A stretch of 64,000 nucleotides of DNA from Microbulbifer bruguierae (GTDB lineage Bacteria; Pseudomonadota; Gammaproteobacteria; Pseudomonadales; Cellvibrionaceae), in the NCBI RefSeq assembly GCF_029869925.1, contig NZ_CP118605.1, positions 2,110,001 to 2,174,000 of the forward strand, read 5' to 3'. Of this stretch, positions 9,317 through 17,764 are shown one piece after another. The position numbers and the translations under genes were made by a program. Each line of letters starts with the position of its first letter. Position 1 is the stretch's first letter. The notes below the pieces were generated by a model. It was not told the DNA's origin, searched no databases, and saw only the letters and a list, made by a program, of their open reading frames with translations.

Positions 9317-9440
9317 CCATGCACCAATGAAGGTCGTTTCGCACTGCTTATGAGAACCGCAATTTGTTGAATTGCGAAAAAATCATGACGATAGCCATCC
9401 GAGACGGTATTCTGGGGAAAAAGAAGTAGTAAGGATTAAA

Positions 9441-9920
9441 ATGAAAGTCTGTAAAATGTGCAAGAAGGAAATCGAGAATAAGGCCATCAAGTGCCCCTAT
9501 TGCCAAAGCTACCAGGATTGGTACCGAAGCCCTCAGCTGCTATCTCTGGCTGGGCTTTTACCATTATTACTTTTATGGCTTTATTACCTAAGGCCGTTCG
9601 CTTCTGAAAACTTTATGGATTACCAGAAACAGTTTTCTTCACAACAGATCAATGTCGTTGAGGTGGAGGGGAGAAATGGTCCCTACTTCAAAATAACCTT
9701 TAAAGTTCAAAATGATACTGATCATAAATGGGGCCAAATGAGTTACGAGCTTATTGGTCGCACCGGTGGGGAAATCATTGTCGCTGAGCCCGGATCAACC
9801 TATAGCTGGGTAATCCAGCCGCATTCCAGCTCCTATCTAAGTGCTGATATTCCCGTTGTTCAGGGTATCGCCAATTGGGAGCTGGTAATCAAAGACATCA
9901 AAACCGGGAACCGCATCTAG
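9441..9920 (+). CDS. Zinc-ribbon membrane protein
   Basis: 160 residues. The N-terminus has a four-cysteine zinc ribbon (CKMCKKEIENKAIKCPYC, residues 3-20), followed by one transmembrane helix (LLSLAGLLPLLLLWLYYL, about 32-49). A C-terminal beta-rich domain resembles the FxxxG / Fn3-like extracellular modules often attached to such anchors. The ATG at 9441 follows AAGGA and replaces a longer frame with no ribosome-binding site. Function unknown; the layout suggests a membrane-anchored sensor or adaptor. Confidence 0.65.
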   Translation: MKVCKMCKKEIENKAIKCPYCQSYQDWYRSPQLLSLAGLLPLLLLWLYYLRPFASENFMDYQKQFSSQQINVVEVEGRNGPYFKITFKVQNDTDHKWGQMSYELIGRTGGEIIVAEPGSTYSWVIQPHSSSYLSADIPVVQGIANWELVIKDIKTGNRI

Positions 9921-10048
9921 AACTTCGAAAACTCAAAGTTGTAACTCCGTGCCTGCGCCCTATGCAGGCATGGACGTCAAGTTCACCTGTAGTTGTTCCC
10001 CGCGTATTCTTTTTTTGTAACATCAGATTTTCTGGGTAGTTAGTAACC

Positions 10049-10477
10049 ATGAAAGCATTTTGGATCGCCTGGGGCATACTTTCATTGTCAGTATGGGGTG
10101 TCTATTTGTACCTTAACCCCTGCCTGTACGACTCGGATCGTTGCGATATATACCTGCAGGAAAAGGGGGTTTGGGAAGATTTCAGGAACCCCCAGACGAT
10201 GGAAGTTCGCACCAGCTGGCTGAAAAATACCGGATACGTGCTGTATCCGTGGGAAGCCCGTGAAAGAGGGATTGAGGGCTTTGTGGTGGTATCTTTTACC
10301 ATCGCGGAAAATGGCGAAATTATTGAGGGAAGTATTGCGGAAAGTAGCGGGTCTAAACTATTGGATAATTCAGCACTGGAGGCCATTTCGACATTTGAGG
10401 TGGATATTGCCGCGCTGGGGGATGTTGAATTTCCACATACCAAAAAAATGCGATTTAAGTTCAGGATGGCAATTTAG
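10049..10477 (+). CDS. Small membrane protein with TonB C-terminal domain
   Basis: 142 residues. One N-terminal transmembrane segment (FWIAWGILSLSVWGVYLYL) is followed by a TonB C-terminal fold from about residue 62. YPWEARERGIEGFVVVSFTIAENG has the P-x-A...G-x-V-x-V-x-F signature, and LLDNSALEAIS the following helix. It lacks the long proline-rich periplasmic spacer of true TonB and has no ExbB/ExbD neighbours, so it probably does not energise receptors. Stand-alone TonB_C proteins are common and mostly uncharacterised. Confidence 0.75.
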   Translation: MKAFWIAWGILSLSVWGVYLYLNPCLYDSDRCDIYLQEKGVWEDFRNPQTMEVRTSWLKNTGYVLYPWEARERGIEGFVVVSFTIAENGEIIEGSIAESSGSKLLDNSALEAISTFEVDIAALGDVEFPHTKKMRFKFRMAI

Positions 10478-10566
10478 CAACGATACAGGCTAGAGGCCAA
10501 TCCCAGAGGAGGCCGCTCGGACCGCCCTAACCGAGCCATGGATTATTTATAGTTAAAGCAGGTAGC

Positions 10567-11070
10567 ATGAAAAAAATTCTGGCTTTTTTTGCCCTTCTTT
10601 CAATATCGTGCTTTGCTCATTCCGAGAAAGCCGATAAGAATCTGGAAGCTGTCGTCAGCGCCCATATTGCAGAAATCAAACACTTCTACAGTCAGCTTGA
10701 TGGTGTGTGGGAGGGAGAGTTACACAGCCGCGAGCTGGAGGGGGATTATCCCGATCAAGCCTATCAACGGAAATTCCGCTTAATTATCGACAACCAGAAT
10801 GTCTATATCCTGACCGATGTTGAAGGTGAATGGCGCGAGTACGCCTATGACTACAAGATCGAACGCCACGCTACCAATGCGGTAATTTTTGCCCAGGCCT
10901 CCGATGACGCGTGGGTTGAGTCCATCTCGATGGTCGCCACCCTTCAGGATATTGATCAGTTAAAGGTGCTGTGGAGCCGGGCTGTTAACAATTTCCTGGT
11001 GCAACCTGATGCCGTTGATGCCCGTGGGTTTTTCCAGGATTTCGCAGTGCTGAATAGAGTGAAAGACTAG
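10567..11070 (+). CDS. Secreted hypothetical protein
   Basis: 167 residues, no family recognised. MKKILAFFALLSISCFAHS is a clear signal peptide, probably cleaved before EKADKN. The mature part is acidic and looks beta-rich (LDGVWEGELHSREL, KFRLIIDNQNVYILTDV), similar in feel to lipocalin-like periplasmic proteins, but no decisive motif is present. It overlaps the convergent gene below by four bases at the stop codons. Confidence 0.6.
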   Translation: MKKILAFFALLSISCFAHSEKADKNLEAVVSAHIAEIKHFYSQLDGVWEGELHSRELEGDYPDQAYQRKFRLIIDNQNVYILTDVEGEWREYAYDYKIERHATNAVIFAQASDDAWVESISMVATLQDIDQLKVLWSRAVNNFLVQPDAVDARGFFQDFAVLNRVKD

Positions 11071-11759
11071 CGAGCTCGGGTGGAATGTTTCTTCGCCAGG
11101 AATATGGTATGTCGTGCACCTTTGCCGGGGCGCTCGCGGACGGTCTTGACCTCCACCTGAAACCCTGCCTTTTTCAGCCGGCCCACATACATGGTGTCCG
11201 GCCCCGCTGACCACACAGCCAACACTCCAGTTGGCGCAAGGCTGTTGTAGATACTGCTGGTGCCCTCGACCGAGTACAGCCAGTTGTTGTCACTGTGGGT
11301 AAGCCCCTCGGGGCCGTTGTCCACATCCAGCAAAATGGCATCGTAGTTTCCGTCGCCCTTTACCAGCAGTTCGCCGACATCACCGATATGAACAACTGCG
11401 CGACTGTCATCCAGCGGACGACCGGCGCAGGTGCCCAGAGGCCCGCGGTTCCACTCCACCACCTCGGGAATCAGGTCAGCAACGATAACCTCGGCATCGG
11501 AAGGCAGCGCGTCGAGGGCGGCCGCCAGGGTGTAGCCCATGCCCATCCCACCCACAAGCACCCGTGCGTTCTTGCGGTTCGTCAGGTGGGCGCAACCAAG
11601 CACCGACAGCTGTTGTTCGCTGTGGAATCTGCGGCTGTTCATCAGTTCGCCGCGGGGGCCGGACAAACTGATGGAGAATTCCTGGTCTCGCTGGCGCAAC
11701 GTGAGTACGCCGCCGTCATTGGGGATATGGGCGGTTCCGAGTTCGATCCAGGGTTTCAT
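11067..11759 (-). CDS. Spermidine-synthase-like SAM-dependent protein
   Basis: 230-residue class I Rossmann methyltransferase-fold protein related to spermidine synthases. Seen: RVLVGGMGMGYTLAAAL (glycine-rich SAM/dcSAM loop), EVIVADLIPEVVEW (acidic end of strand 2) and YDAILLDVDNGPEG (strand 4, near the aminopropyl acceptor site). Many such short proteins are annotated as spermidine synthase without proof; the substrate is unclear. ATG 11759 is chosen because the longer frame starts at TTG inside the intergenic region. It is the only minus-strand gene in this stretch. Confidence 0.78.
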   Translation of the reverse strand: MKPWIELGTAHIPNDGGVLTLRQRDQEFSISLSGPRGELMNSRRFHSEQQLSVLGCAHLTNRKNARVLVGGMGMGYTLAAALDALPSDAEVIVADLIPEVVEWNRGPLGTCAGRPLDDSRAVVHIGDVGELLVKGDGNYDAILLDVDNGPEGLTHSDNNWLYSVEGTSSIYNSLAPTGVLAVWSAGPDTMYVGRLKKAGFQVEVKTVRERPGKGARHTIFLAKKHSTRAR

Positions 11760-11907
11760 GGTGTAGGCTCGTAATGGGGGGCGTGATCGGGCGGGCAATG
11801 TAGCATACGTTGGTTACCTTTTCCCCTGACGCTAGAATGCCCCTCGTCTTCAAACCATATCAGCCAGCTTCCACTGTCGTTTATACCCCCAATGTCCCGA
11901 GTAATGC

Positions 11908-12048
11908 ATGAATCGTAAAAAGAAAATCAAACAGATTTTGAAACAGAAGGCCAAAAAGGCCAACGACAAACTTAACCCCAAGCGCAAACCCCGCTATGTT
12001 TCCAAGGCTGAGCGCGCCCGGCAAGAGCAGCAAGTTGAAGATCAATAA
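11908..12048 (+). CDS. DUF2986 small basic protein
   Basis: 46-residue, strongly basic protein (MNRKKKIKQILKQKAKKAND..., then PRYVSKAERARQEQQ). The pattern MNRKKKI...KKAN.KL...KPKYISKAERA is that of DUF2986, a small family in marine gammaproteobacteria of unknown role. It may bind RNA or ribosomes, judged only on charge. The stop codon overlaps the ATG of the next short frame (TAATG). Confidence 0.75.
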   Translation: MNRKKKIKQILKQKAKKANDKLNPKRKPRYVSKAERARQEQQVEDQ

Positions 12049-12134
12049 TGCACACTCCCAAAGCATCGCTGCGCACGATGCTGCTTTATATTGAACATGA
12101 CCTGTGGCGACACGCGTCAAACCCGAAAAAATGA
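12048..12134 (+). CDS. Possible 28-residue coupled ORF
   Basis: A frame starting at the ATG of the TAATG junction after DUF2986. It encodes MHTPKASLRTMLLYIEHDL and ends KK just before the DUF2164 start at 12138. The coupling arrangement at both ends suggests translation, but length and lack of homology make it uncertain. Confidence 0.3.
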   Translation: MHTPKASLRTMLLYIEHDLWRHASNPKK

Positions 12135-12137
12135 TTC

Positions 12138-12386
12138 ATGAAAGACATCGAATTTTCAAAAGAACAAAAAGAACGAATGGTGGGCAAGATTAAATCGTAC
12201 TTTGCCGACGAGTTGGATCAGGAAATTGGAGGCTTCGAGGCCGAGTTCCTGATTGAATTCTTCGCCAGGGAATTGGGGCCATACTTTTACAATCGCGGAA
12301 TCTTTGACGCACAACAGGTTTTCAACGAGAAAATCGACGAGGCTGGTTACATCATTCACGAACTCGAAAAACCCGAAGCTTACTAG
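12138..12386 (+). CDS. DUF2164 family protein
   Basis: 82 residues matching the DUF2164 pattern: an N-terminal I.FSKEQKERMVGKIKSYF, then ELDQEIGGFEAEFLIEFF and GPYFYNRGIFDAQ. The protein is all-helical, acidic and cytoplasmic. Function unknown across the family. It is closely linked to the upstream small genes and was probably cotranscribed with them. Confidence 0.8.
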   Translation: MKDIEFSKEQKERMVGKIKSYFADELDQEIGGFEAEFLIEFFARELGPYFYNRGIFDAQQVFNEKIDEAGYIIHELEKPEAY

Positions 12387-12416
12387 GGCCTGTTACCACT
12401 AAATTTGGGAGATCTC

Positions 12417-12803
12417 ATGGATAGAGAAGAACGACTCAAGTATCTGCGTATTGCACTTATTGCGTTTGGCATCATATTTATCGCCGGGGTGCCGGCGATG
12501 ATGATGTTCATCTGGCCTTCCGGTTGGGGATGGACGCCATCCCAGCCAGAGTATGAACAGATGATTATGGGAATTTACGCAACTCTGGGCGTATTCCTGA
12601 TTCTTGCGGCAAAGGATCCCATGGCCAATGCGAGCCTTATCTGGTTTACCGTCTGGTCGAGCATTGTGCACGGTGGGATCATGCTGGCTCAGGCAATCGC
12701 TGACAGCACCGATCGCGCGAATCTGCTGGGAGACGTTCCCGCACTGTTCCTGGTGGCGGCCGTACTCTGGTATCTGATGCCGAAGAAATCGGACACCCGC
12801 TAG
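12417..12803 (+). CDS. Small four-helix membrane protein (DUF6632-like)
   Basis: 128 residues with about four transmembrane segments: IALIAFGIIFIAGVPAMMMF, IMGIYATLGVFLILAA, LIWFTVWSSIVHGGIMLA and LFLVAAVLWYLM. GIYATLGVFL followed by SLIWFTVWSS.VH recalls the DUF6632 family of unknown function. The ATG at 12417 follows GGGAG and is preferred to the TTG 12 bases upstream. Confidence 0.65.
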   Translation: MDREERLKYLRIALIAFGIIFIAGVPAMMMFIWPSGWGWTPSQPEYEQMIMGIYATLGVFLILAAKDPMANASLIWFTVWSSIVHGGIMLAQAIADSTDRANLLGDVPALFLVAAVLWYLMPKKSDTR

Positions 12804-12952
12804 CCCGGTCATCCATTTCAGCGACGTGCAAAGGCGCCAGCGGTATCAGCGCCAATGTCATTGCCGCCTATTATCACGATCACATCTTTGTTCCCGCCGC
12901 CCAGGCCAAGGCGGCGCTGAGCGCACTACAGGCACTGCGCAGCAACGGCTGA
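12804..12952 (+). pseudogene. C-terminal fragment of an ACT-domain protein
   Basis: An open frame without a start encodes CKGASGISANVIAAYYHDH then IFVPAAQAKAALSALQAL and a stop. G.S.N.(I/V)(A/G).YYHDH.FVP is the C-terminal half of a widespread ~130-residue ACT-domain protein. The N-terminal half is absent: the preceding 130 bases belong to the membrane protein gene. It is probably a relic of a deletion that joined the two regions. Confidence 0.5.
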
Positions 12953-12990
12953 ACGCCGCTCACCTGACTCCCCAGTCCACCACCTGTCGT

Positions 12991-13018
12991 CATCTCCCCC
13001 CGGGCCGAGGGGGATAAC
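12991..13018. promoter_or_regulatory. GC-rich palindrome upstream of GH31
   Basis: CATCTCCCCCC, seven bases, then GAGGGGGATAAC, about 140 bases before the GH31 start. The right arm GAGGGGGATA is identical to that of the site at 44932 upstream of glucokinase. A structured stretch follows at 13088-13107 (GGTCGCCGC / GCGGTGACC). Confidence 0.45.
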
Positions 13019-13155
13019 AGCCGCCATCGCCTTGGGCACAATCGAGAAAATAGCTGGAGGTCCGCCCGAATCCCTGAGGGACCACAAGGTCGCCGCAGGC
13101 GGTGACCGGTGCGGGTTTCCAGTACGCCGATCTACCAAAATAAAACAGCTCGACG

Positions 13156-15627
13156 ATGAAAGAGAAAGCACACACTAAGTCTCCCGTTCTGGTGAAAGCC
13201 CTGGGCCTCGGCCTGTTCCTGGCTGGCGCGCTACAGCCGGCGGTGGCCGCAGATACCCGTGAGTACCAGCAGCACCACCTGCAGAGCGGCGCCCTGGTGA
13301 TCGATACCAGCGACAGCCAGGTCACCCTGACCCCACTGAACAGCGGTGCGCTGGAAGTCCACTACCAGCGCGAAGGGCTGAAACAGCTGCCCTCCTTCGC
13401 CATCGCCCCCAACCGGAATGACGATTCCGCGCAACTCAAGTCAGATATCCACGCTCAGCTAAGCGTCTCTGACGATGCCCTGCGCTTTGCCCTGGGCGGC
13501 CTCACCGCCGTTATCCACAAGTCCCCCTTCGCGATTGAATACCAGCGCGATGGAGAAAGTCTGCTGGCGGAAGAGCACGGGTTCTTCGCCAACCAGACCA
13601 TGCGCGGCTTTCGCTTTGCACTACAGGAGAGTGAAAAGCTGATCGGTGGCGGTCAGCGGGTGCTGGGTATGGATCGTCGCGGCCATCGCCTGCCGCTCTA
13701 CAACAAGGCCCACTACGGCTATACCACCGAATCCGAGCAGATGTATTTCGGCCTGCCGGCGGTGATGAGCAGCAACAAGTACATCCTGCTGTTCGACAAC
13801 AGTGCCACCGGCACCATGGACCTGGGCGCCAGCGAAAAGGACGTGATGCAGTTCGAGGCGGTGGCCGGGCGCAGCAGCTACATCGTGGTTGCCGGCAACA
13901 GTTATCCACAGCTGATCGAGAACTACGTGGACGTGACCGGTCGCCAGCCGATGCCGCCACGCTGGGCGCTGGGCAACTTCGCCTCCCGCTTCGGCTACCA
14001 CAGTGAGCAGGAAGTGCGCGGTGTGGTGGAGAAGTTCCGCGAGGAAGATTTCCCGCTGGACGCCGTGGTGCTGGACCTCTACTGGTTCGGCCCGGATATC
14101 CAGGGCCATATGGGCAACCTGGCGTGGGACAACCATGCCTTCCCCACCCCGGTGGAGATGATGGCGGATTTCCGCGAGGACGGGGTCAACACCATTCTGG
14201 TGACCGAGCCGTTTGTACTCTCCACTTCTGAACGCTGGGACAGCGCGGTGGCCAGCAACGCGCTGGCGAAAAACCTTGCGGGCCAACCCAAGCAGTTCGA
14301 TTTCTATTTCGGCAACACCGGCCTGATCGACGTGTTTTCGGAAGACGGCCGCGACTGGTTCTGGAATATCTACCGCGACCTGAAACAGCAGGGTGTCGCC
14401 GGCTGGTGGGGCGATCTGGGCGAGCCGGAAGTACATCCTTCCGATACGGTCCACGCCATCGGTATGGCGGACGAGATCCACAACGCCTACGGTCACCGCT
14501 GGGCGCAGATGCTGTTCGACAACGAACAGGCGGCAAGCCCCGATGAACGTCCGTTCATCATGATGCGCGCCGGTTTTCCGGGCTCCCAACGCTTCGGCAT
14601 GATCCCCTGGACCGGCGATGTGGCGCGCAGCTGGGGTGGTCTGAAGCCTCAGGTGGAACTCGCCCTGCAAATGGGCCTGCTGGGATTCGGCTACACCCAT
14701 TCCGATCTGGGCGGCTTTGCCGACGGTGAAAAATTCGACCGCGAACTGTATATCCGCTGGCTCCAATACGGCGTATTCCAGCCGGTGTACCGCCCCCACG
14801 CCCAGGAACATATCGCTCCCGAGCCGGTATTCCACGATCGCAAGACCCGCGACATTCTCCGTGAGTACGTAAAACTCCGCTACCGCCTGCTGCCCTACAA
14901 CTACACCCTGGCGTTTGAGAACAGCCAGACCGGCATGCCACTGATGCGCCCGCTGTTTTTCGAGAATGAACACACGCTGGCGCTGATGGACAACAAGGAT
15001 GCCTACCTGTGGGGCAATGATTTCCTGGTGGCCCCCATTACCGAGGAAGATATCGATGCGGTCAATGTACAGCTGCCCGGTGGTGTCTGGTTCGACTTCT
15101 GGAATGACAACCAGTATTCCGGTGACGCGGCGCGGGTGGAAGTGGACCTGAAAACCATTCCGGTACTGGTGCGTGCCGGTGCCTTTATCCCCAGTGTTGC
15201 GGATATGAAAGCCACCCGTGATTACTCCAGCGCTTACCTGCGTCTGGACTATTACGCCCACGCTTCGGTGCAGCAGTCCTCCGGTTATATCTATGAGGAC
15301 GACGGGGTTACCGCGAATGCATTTGCCAAGGGCCAGTACGAAAAACTGCTGTTTGCCGGCGAGCGCAGCGAAGCGGGTATGACGTTCAATCTGAAGCGCC
15401 AGGGCGAAGGCTACACCGGCGCGCCGCAAAACCGTGTGATCGAGCTGGTGCTGCACAACTGGCAGCAGCTGCCCGCCAACATCACCGCAGGCGAGCAGAC
15501 AATCCGCATCGTGGATCGCGTACAGCAGTTCGCGGATAACACCGCTTACTACGACAAACGCAAAAATACCCTGCAGGTGAAATTCCACTGGAACGGCGAG
15601 CCACTCAGCGTCTCCGTAAACCACTAA
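13156..15627 (+). CDS. GH31 alpha-glucosidase / 4-alpha-glucosyltransferase (Agd31B-like)
   Basis: 823-residue secreted GH31 enzyme acting on alpha-1,4-glucan oligosaccharides. A signal peptide (residues 1-30, ending AVAA) precedes the N-terminal beta-sandwich. The (beta/alpha)8 barrel includes LDLYWFGPDIQGHMG, nucleophile D420 in WWGDLGEPE and acid/base D488 in TGDVARSW. C-terminal beta domains follow. The 68-residue spacing of the two aspartates equals that of D412/D480 in Cellvibrio japonicus Agd31B, an alpha-transglucosylase (recalled from the literature). The same activity here is plausible but not proven; ordinary alpha-glucosidase is the alternative. A starch-type palindrome lies upstream and a GH13 gene downstream. 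Confidence 0.93.
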   Translation: MKEKAHTKSPVLVKALGLGLFLAGALQPAVAADTREYQQHHLQSGALVIDTSDSQVTLTPLNSGALEVHYQREGLKQLPSFAIAPNRNDDSAQLKSDIHAQLSVSDDALRFALGGLTAVIHKSPFAIEYQRDGESLLAEEHGFFANQTMRGFRFALQESEKLIGGGQRVLGMDRRGHRLPLYNKAHYGYTTESEQMYFGLPAVMSSNKYILLFDNSATGTMDLGASEKDVMQFEAVAGRSSYIVVAGNSYPQLIENYVDVTGRQPMPPRWALGNFASRFGYHSEQEVRGVVEKFREEDFPLDAVVLDLYWFGPDIQGHMGNLAWDNHAFPTPVEMMADFREDGVNTILVTEPFVLSTSERWDSAVASNALAKNLAGQPKQFDFYFGNTGLIDVFSEDGRDWFWNIYRDLKQQGVAGWWGDLGEPEVHPSDTVHAIGMADEIHNAYGHRWAQMLFDNEQAASPDERPFIMMRAGFPGSQRFGMIPWTGDVARSWGGLKPQVELALQMGLLGFGYTHSDLGGFADGEKFDRELYIRWLQYGVFQPVYRPHAQEHIAPEPVFHDRKTRDILREYVKLRYRLLPYNYTLAFENSQTGMPLMRPLFFENEHTLALMDNKDAYLWGNDFLVAPITEEDIDAVNVQLPGGVWFDFWNDNQYSGDAARVEVDLKTIPVLVRAGAFIPSVADMKATRDYSSAYLRLDYYAHASVQQSSGYIYEDDGVTANAFAKGQYEKLLFAGERSEAGMTFNLKRQGEGYTGAPQNRVIELVLHNWQQLPANITAGEQTIRIVDRVQQFADNTAYYDKRKNTLQVKFHWNGEPLSVSVNH

Positions 15628-15645
15628 GCCAAAAACGAAGTACCC

Positions 15646-15718
15646 GTAGGAGCCTGCCTGCAGGCGAACAGCTGCGGGCTCTGCAGTAACCCCAGTTCGC
15701 CTGCAGGCAGGCTCCTAC
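15646..15718. repeat. REP pair (inverted 24-bp repeats)
   Basis: A 24-base unit starting GTAGGAGCCTGCCTGCAGGC (15646-15669) and its exact reverse complement (15695-15718), separated by 25 bases. Each unit is itself partly palindromic (GCCTGCAGGC). It resembles Pseudomonas-type REP/BIME elements. The pair can fold into a large stem-loop between GH31 and GH13. One further identical copy lies at 63586. Confidence 0.85.
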
Positions 15719-15740
15719 AGAAATGTTGCACTCAGAACTT

Positions 15741-17633
15741 ATGAAAAAATTTGCCCAGTTACTTCTAGCCTCGGCCATCGCCGCCGGCGCCCTGACCGCC
15801 TGCGACAGCCACACGTCAACAGCCAAAGAAAACCCGCCCGAAACCGTTGCCCAGGCTTCCGCCGGCAAACCGGTGATCTACCAGGTTCTGCCACGTCTGT
15901 TCGGCAACACCAACAGCACCAACAAGCCCTGGGGCACCGTGGAAGAAAACGGTGTGGGCAAGTTCAACGACTTTACCCCCGAAGCCCTGGCCGGAATCCG
16001 CGCGCTGGGTGCGAATTACATCTGGTACACCGGCTCTCTGCACCACGGCGTCGTGCGGGATTACACCGACATCGGCATCAGCAATGACGACCCGGATGTG
16101 ATCAAGGGGCGCGCCGGTTCCCCCTATGCGGTGAAGGACTACTACACCGTCAACCCGGACCTGGCAGAAGACCCGGCCAGGCGCCTGGAGGAATTCAAGG
16201 CATTGATCGAGCGCTCCCACGCCGCCGGTCTCAAGGTCATCATCGATATCGTGCCCAACCACGTCGCACGCAATTACCAGTCCCTCGCCAAGCCGGAGGG
16301 GGTGCGTGACTTCGGCGCCGACGATGACACCAGCGTGGCTTACGCCCGCGACAACAATTTCTATTACGTGCCCGGACAACCCTTCCTGGTTCCCGAAGCC
16401 GAGGGCGGCTACCAGCCCCTAAACGGCGAACCCCACCCACTGGTGGATGGCCTGTTCAGCGAAGTGCCCGCCAAATGGACCGGCAACGGCAGCCGCGCCG
16501 CACAACCCAAGCACGACGACTGGTATGAAACCGTCAAAATCAATTTCGGCGTGCGCCCGGATGGCAGCCACGACTTCCCCGAATTGCCGGCGGACTACGC
16601 GCACAAAGACTACCGCGCTCACGCCGCCTTCTGGGCCGACAAGGAAGTACCGGACAGCTGGAAGAAATTCCGCCAGATTACCGACTACTGGCTCGACTTC
16701 GGCGTGGACGGCTTCCGCTACGATATGGCCGGTATGGTGCCGGTGGCCTTCTGGAGCTACCTCAACTCCGGCATCAAAATGCAGAACCCCGACGCACTGC
16801 TGCTGGCGGAAATCTACCAGCCGGACCTGTACCGGGATTATGTGCGTCTGGGCAAGATGGATTACCTCTATGACAAGGTGGGCACCTACGACGCCATCCG
16901 CGCGGTGATGGAACACAAGGCCGGTACCGACCCACTGGTTGGCATCCAGCAAAGCCTGAACGGCATCGAAGACCATATGCTGCGCTTCCTGGAAAACCAC
17001 GATGAGCAGCGCATCGCCAGCCCGGAATTTGCCAGCAGCCCCCGCGCCGGTATTCCCGCGATGATCGTATCCGCCACCATCAGCGGTGCCCCCACCCTCG
17101 TTTACTTCGGCCAGGAACTGGGGGAACCCGGCTACGGCGACGCCGGTTTCGGCAAAAGCAGCCGCACCACCATCTTCGATTACTGGTCCGTGCCCAGTAT
17201 CCGGCGCTGGAACAACGACGGCGCCTTTAACAGCGAAAAGCTCAACGCAGAAGAAATCGCTCTGCGGGACTTTTACCGCAGGCTGCTGAATTTCACCCGC
17301 ACAAGCGCCGCGCTGCGGGGCGAATACCGCGACCTGCACGCCTTCAATCGCGCAAATGGTGAAGGCTACGGCGACCGGCTGTTCAGCTTCGTCCGCTGGC
17401 AAGGCGACGAAAAACTGCTGGTAATCGCCAACTTCGCGGACAGTGACAGCAACCTTACCCTGCAGCTTCCCGCGGAACTGGTTCAGACGTGGCAATTGCG
17501 GCCGGGTAAGTACACCCTAACTAACCAGCTGCAATCGGGCAGCGTTGAATTGAATATCGACAATGATCTGGGTGGAGCAGTCGAGCTCACCCTGCCTGCG
17601 CTCTCCGGTCAGGTCCTGCAACTGGCCAACTGA
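15741..17633 (+). CDS. GH13 alpha-amylase-family lipoprotein
   Basis: 630-residue GH13 enzyme. MKKFAQLLLASAIAAGALTAC is a lipoprotein signal with lipobox LTAC, so it is membrane anchored. Catalytic triad: D328 in GFRYDMAG, E357 in LLAEIYQP and D421 in ENHDEQR; DIVPNHVAR is conserved region I. The barrel carries a long insert after region I and ends in a beta-sandwich C-domain. It is expected to cleave or transfer alpha-1,4-glucan chains. An ATG six codons upstream exists, but the internal ATG gives the proper signal peptide. It follows GH31 after the REP pair, so cotranscription is uncertain. Confidence 0.9.
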   Translation: MKKFAQLLLASAIAAGALTACDSHTSTAKENPPETVAQASAGKPVIYQVLPRLFGNTNSTNKPWGTVEENGVGKFNDFTPEALAGIRALGANYIWYTGSLHHGVVRDYTDIGISNDDPDVIKGRAGSPYAVKDYYTVNPDLAEDPARRLEEFKALIERSHAAGLKVIIDIVPNHVARNYQSLAKPEGVRDFGADDDTSVAYARDNNFYYVPGQPFLVPEAEGGYQPLNGEPHPLVDGLFSEVPAKWTGNGSRAAQPKHDDWYETVKINFGVRPDGSHDFPELPADYAHKDYRAHAAFWADKEVPDSWKKFRQITDYWLDFGVDGFRYDMAGMVPVAFWSYLNSGIKMQNPDALLLAEIYQPDLYRDYVRLGKMDYLYDKVGTYDAIRAVMEHKAGTDPLVGIQQSLNGIEDHMLRFLENHDEQRIASPEFASSPRAGIPAMIVSATISGAPTLVYFGQELGEPGYGDAGFGKSSRTTIFDYWSVPSIRRWNNDGAFNSEKLNAEEIALRDFYRRLLNFTRTSAALRGEYRDLHAFNRANGEGYGDRLFSFVRWQGDEKLLVIANFADSDSNLTLQLPAELVQTWQLRPGKYTLTNQLQSGSVELNIDNDLGGAVELTLPALSGQVLQLAN

Positions 17634-17764
17634 TCCCCATCTACAGCGCTTTTGCCTACCGGCAAGGGCGCTGTATCCGAAACCTTCGTCACCTGATACT
17701 GTCCTAGACCTCATAGTCAGTGCATTACACTGACTTTTTAGGGATCAACGGGAGGAGCAGGCAG

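Noticed and set aside
10049..10477. True TonB energy transducer
   Set aside because: Only 142 residues, no proline-rich spacer and no exbB/exbD nearby.
13021..13155. Known riboswitch in the GH31 leader
   Set aside because: Some hairpins are visible (for example 13088-13107), but no conserved riboswitch core could be matched.
13621..15624. 667-residue minus-strand frame opposite GH31
   Set aside because: Antisense to a gene with intact catalytic motifs; no start signal or family content.
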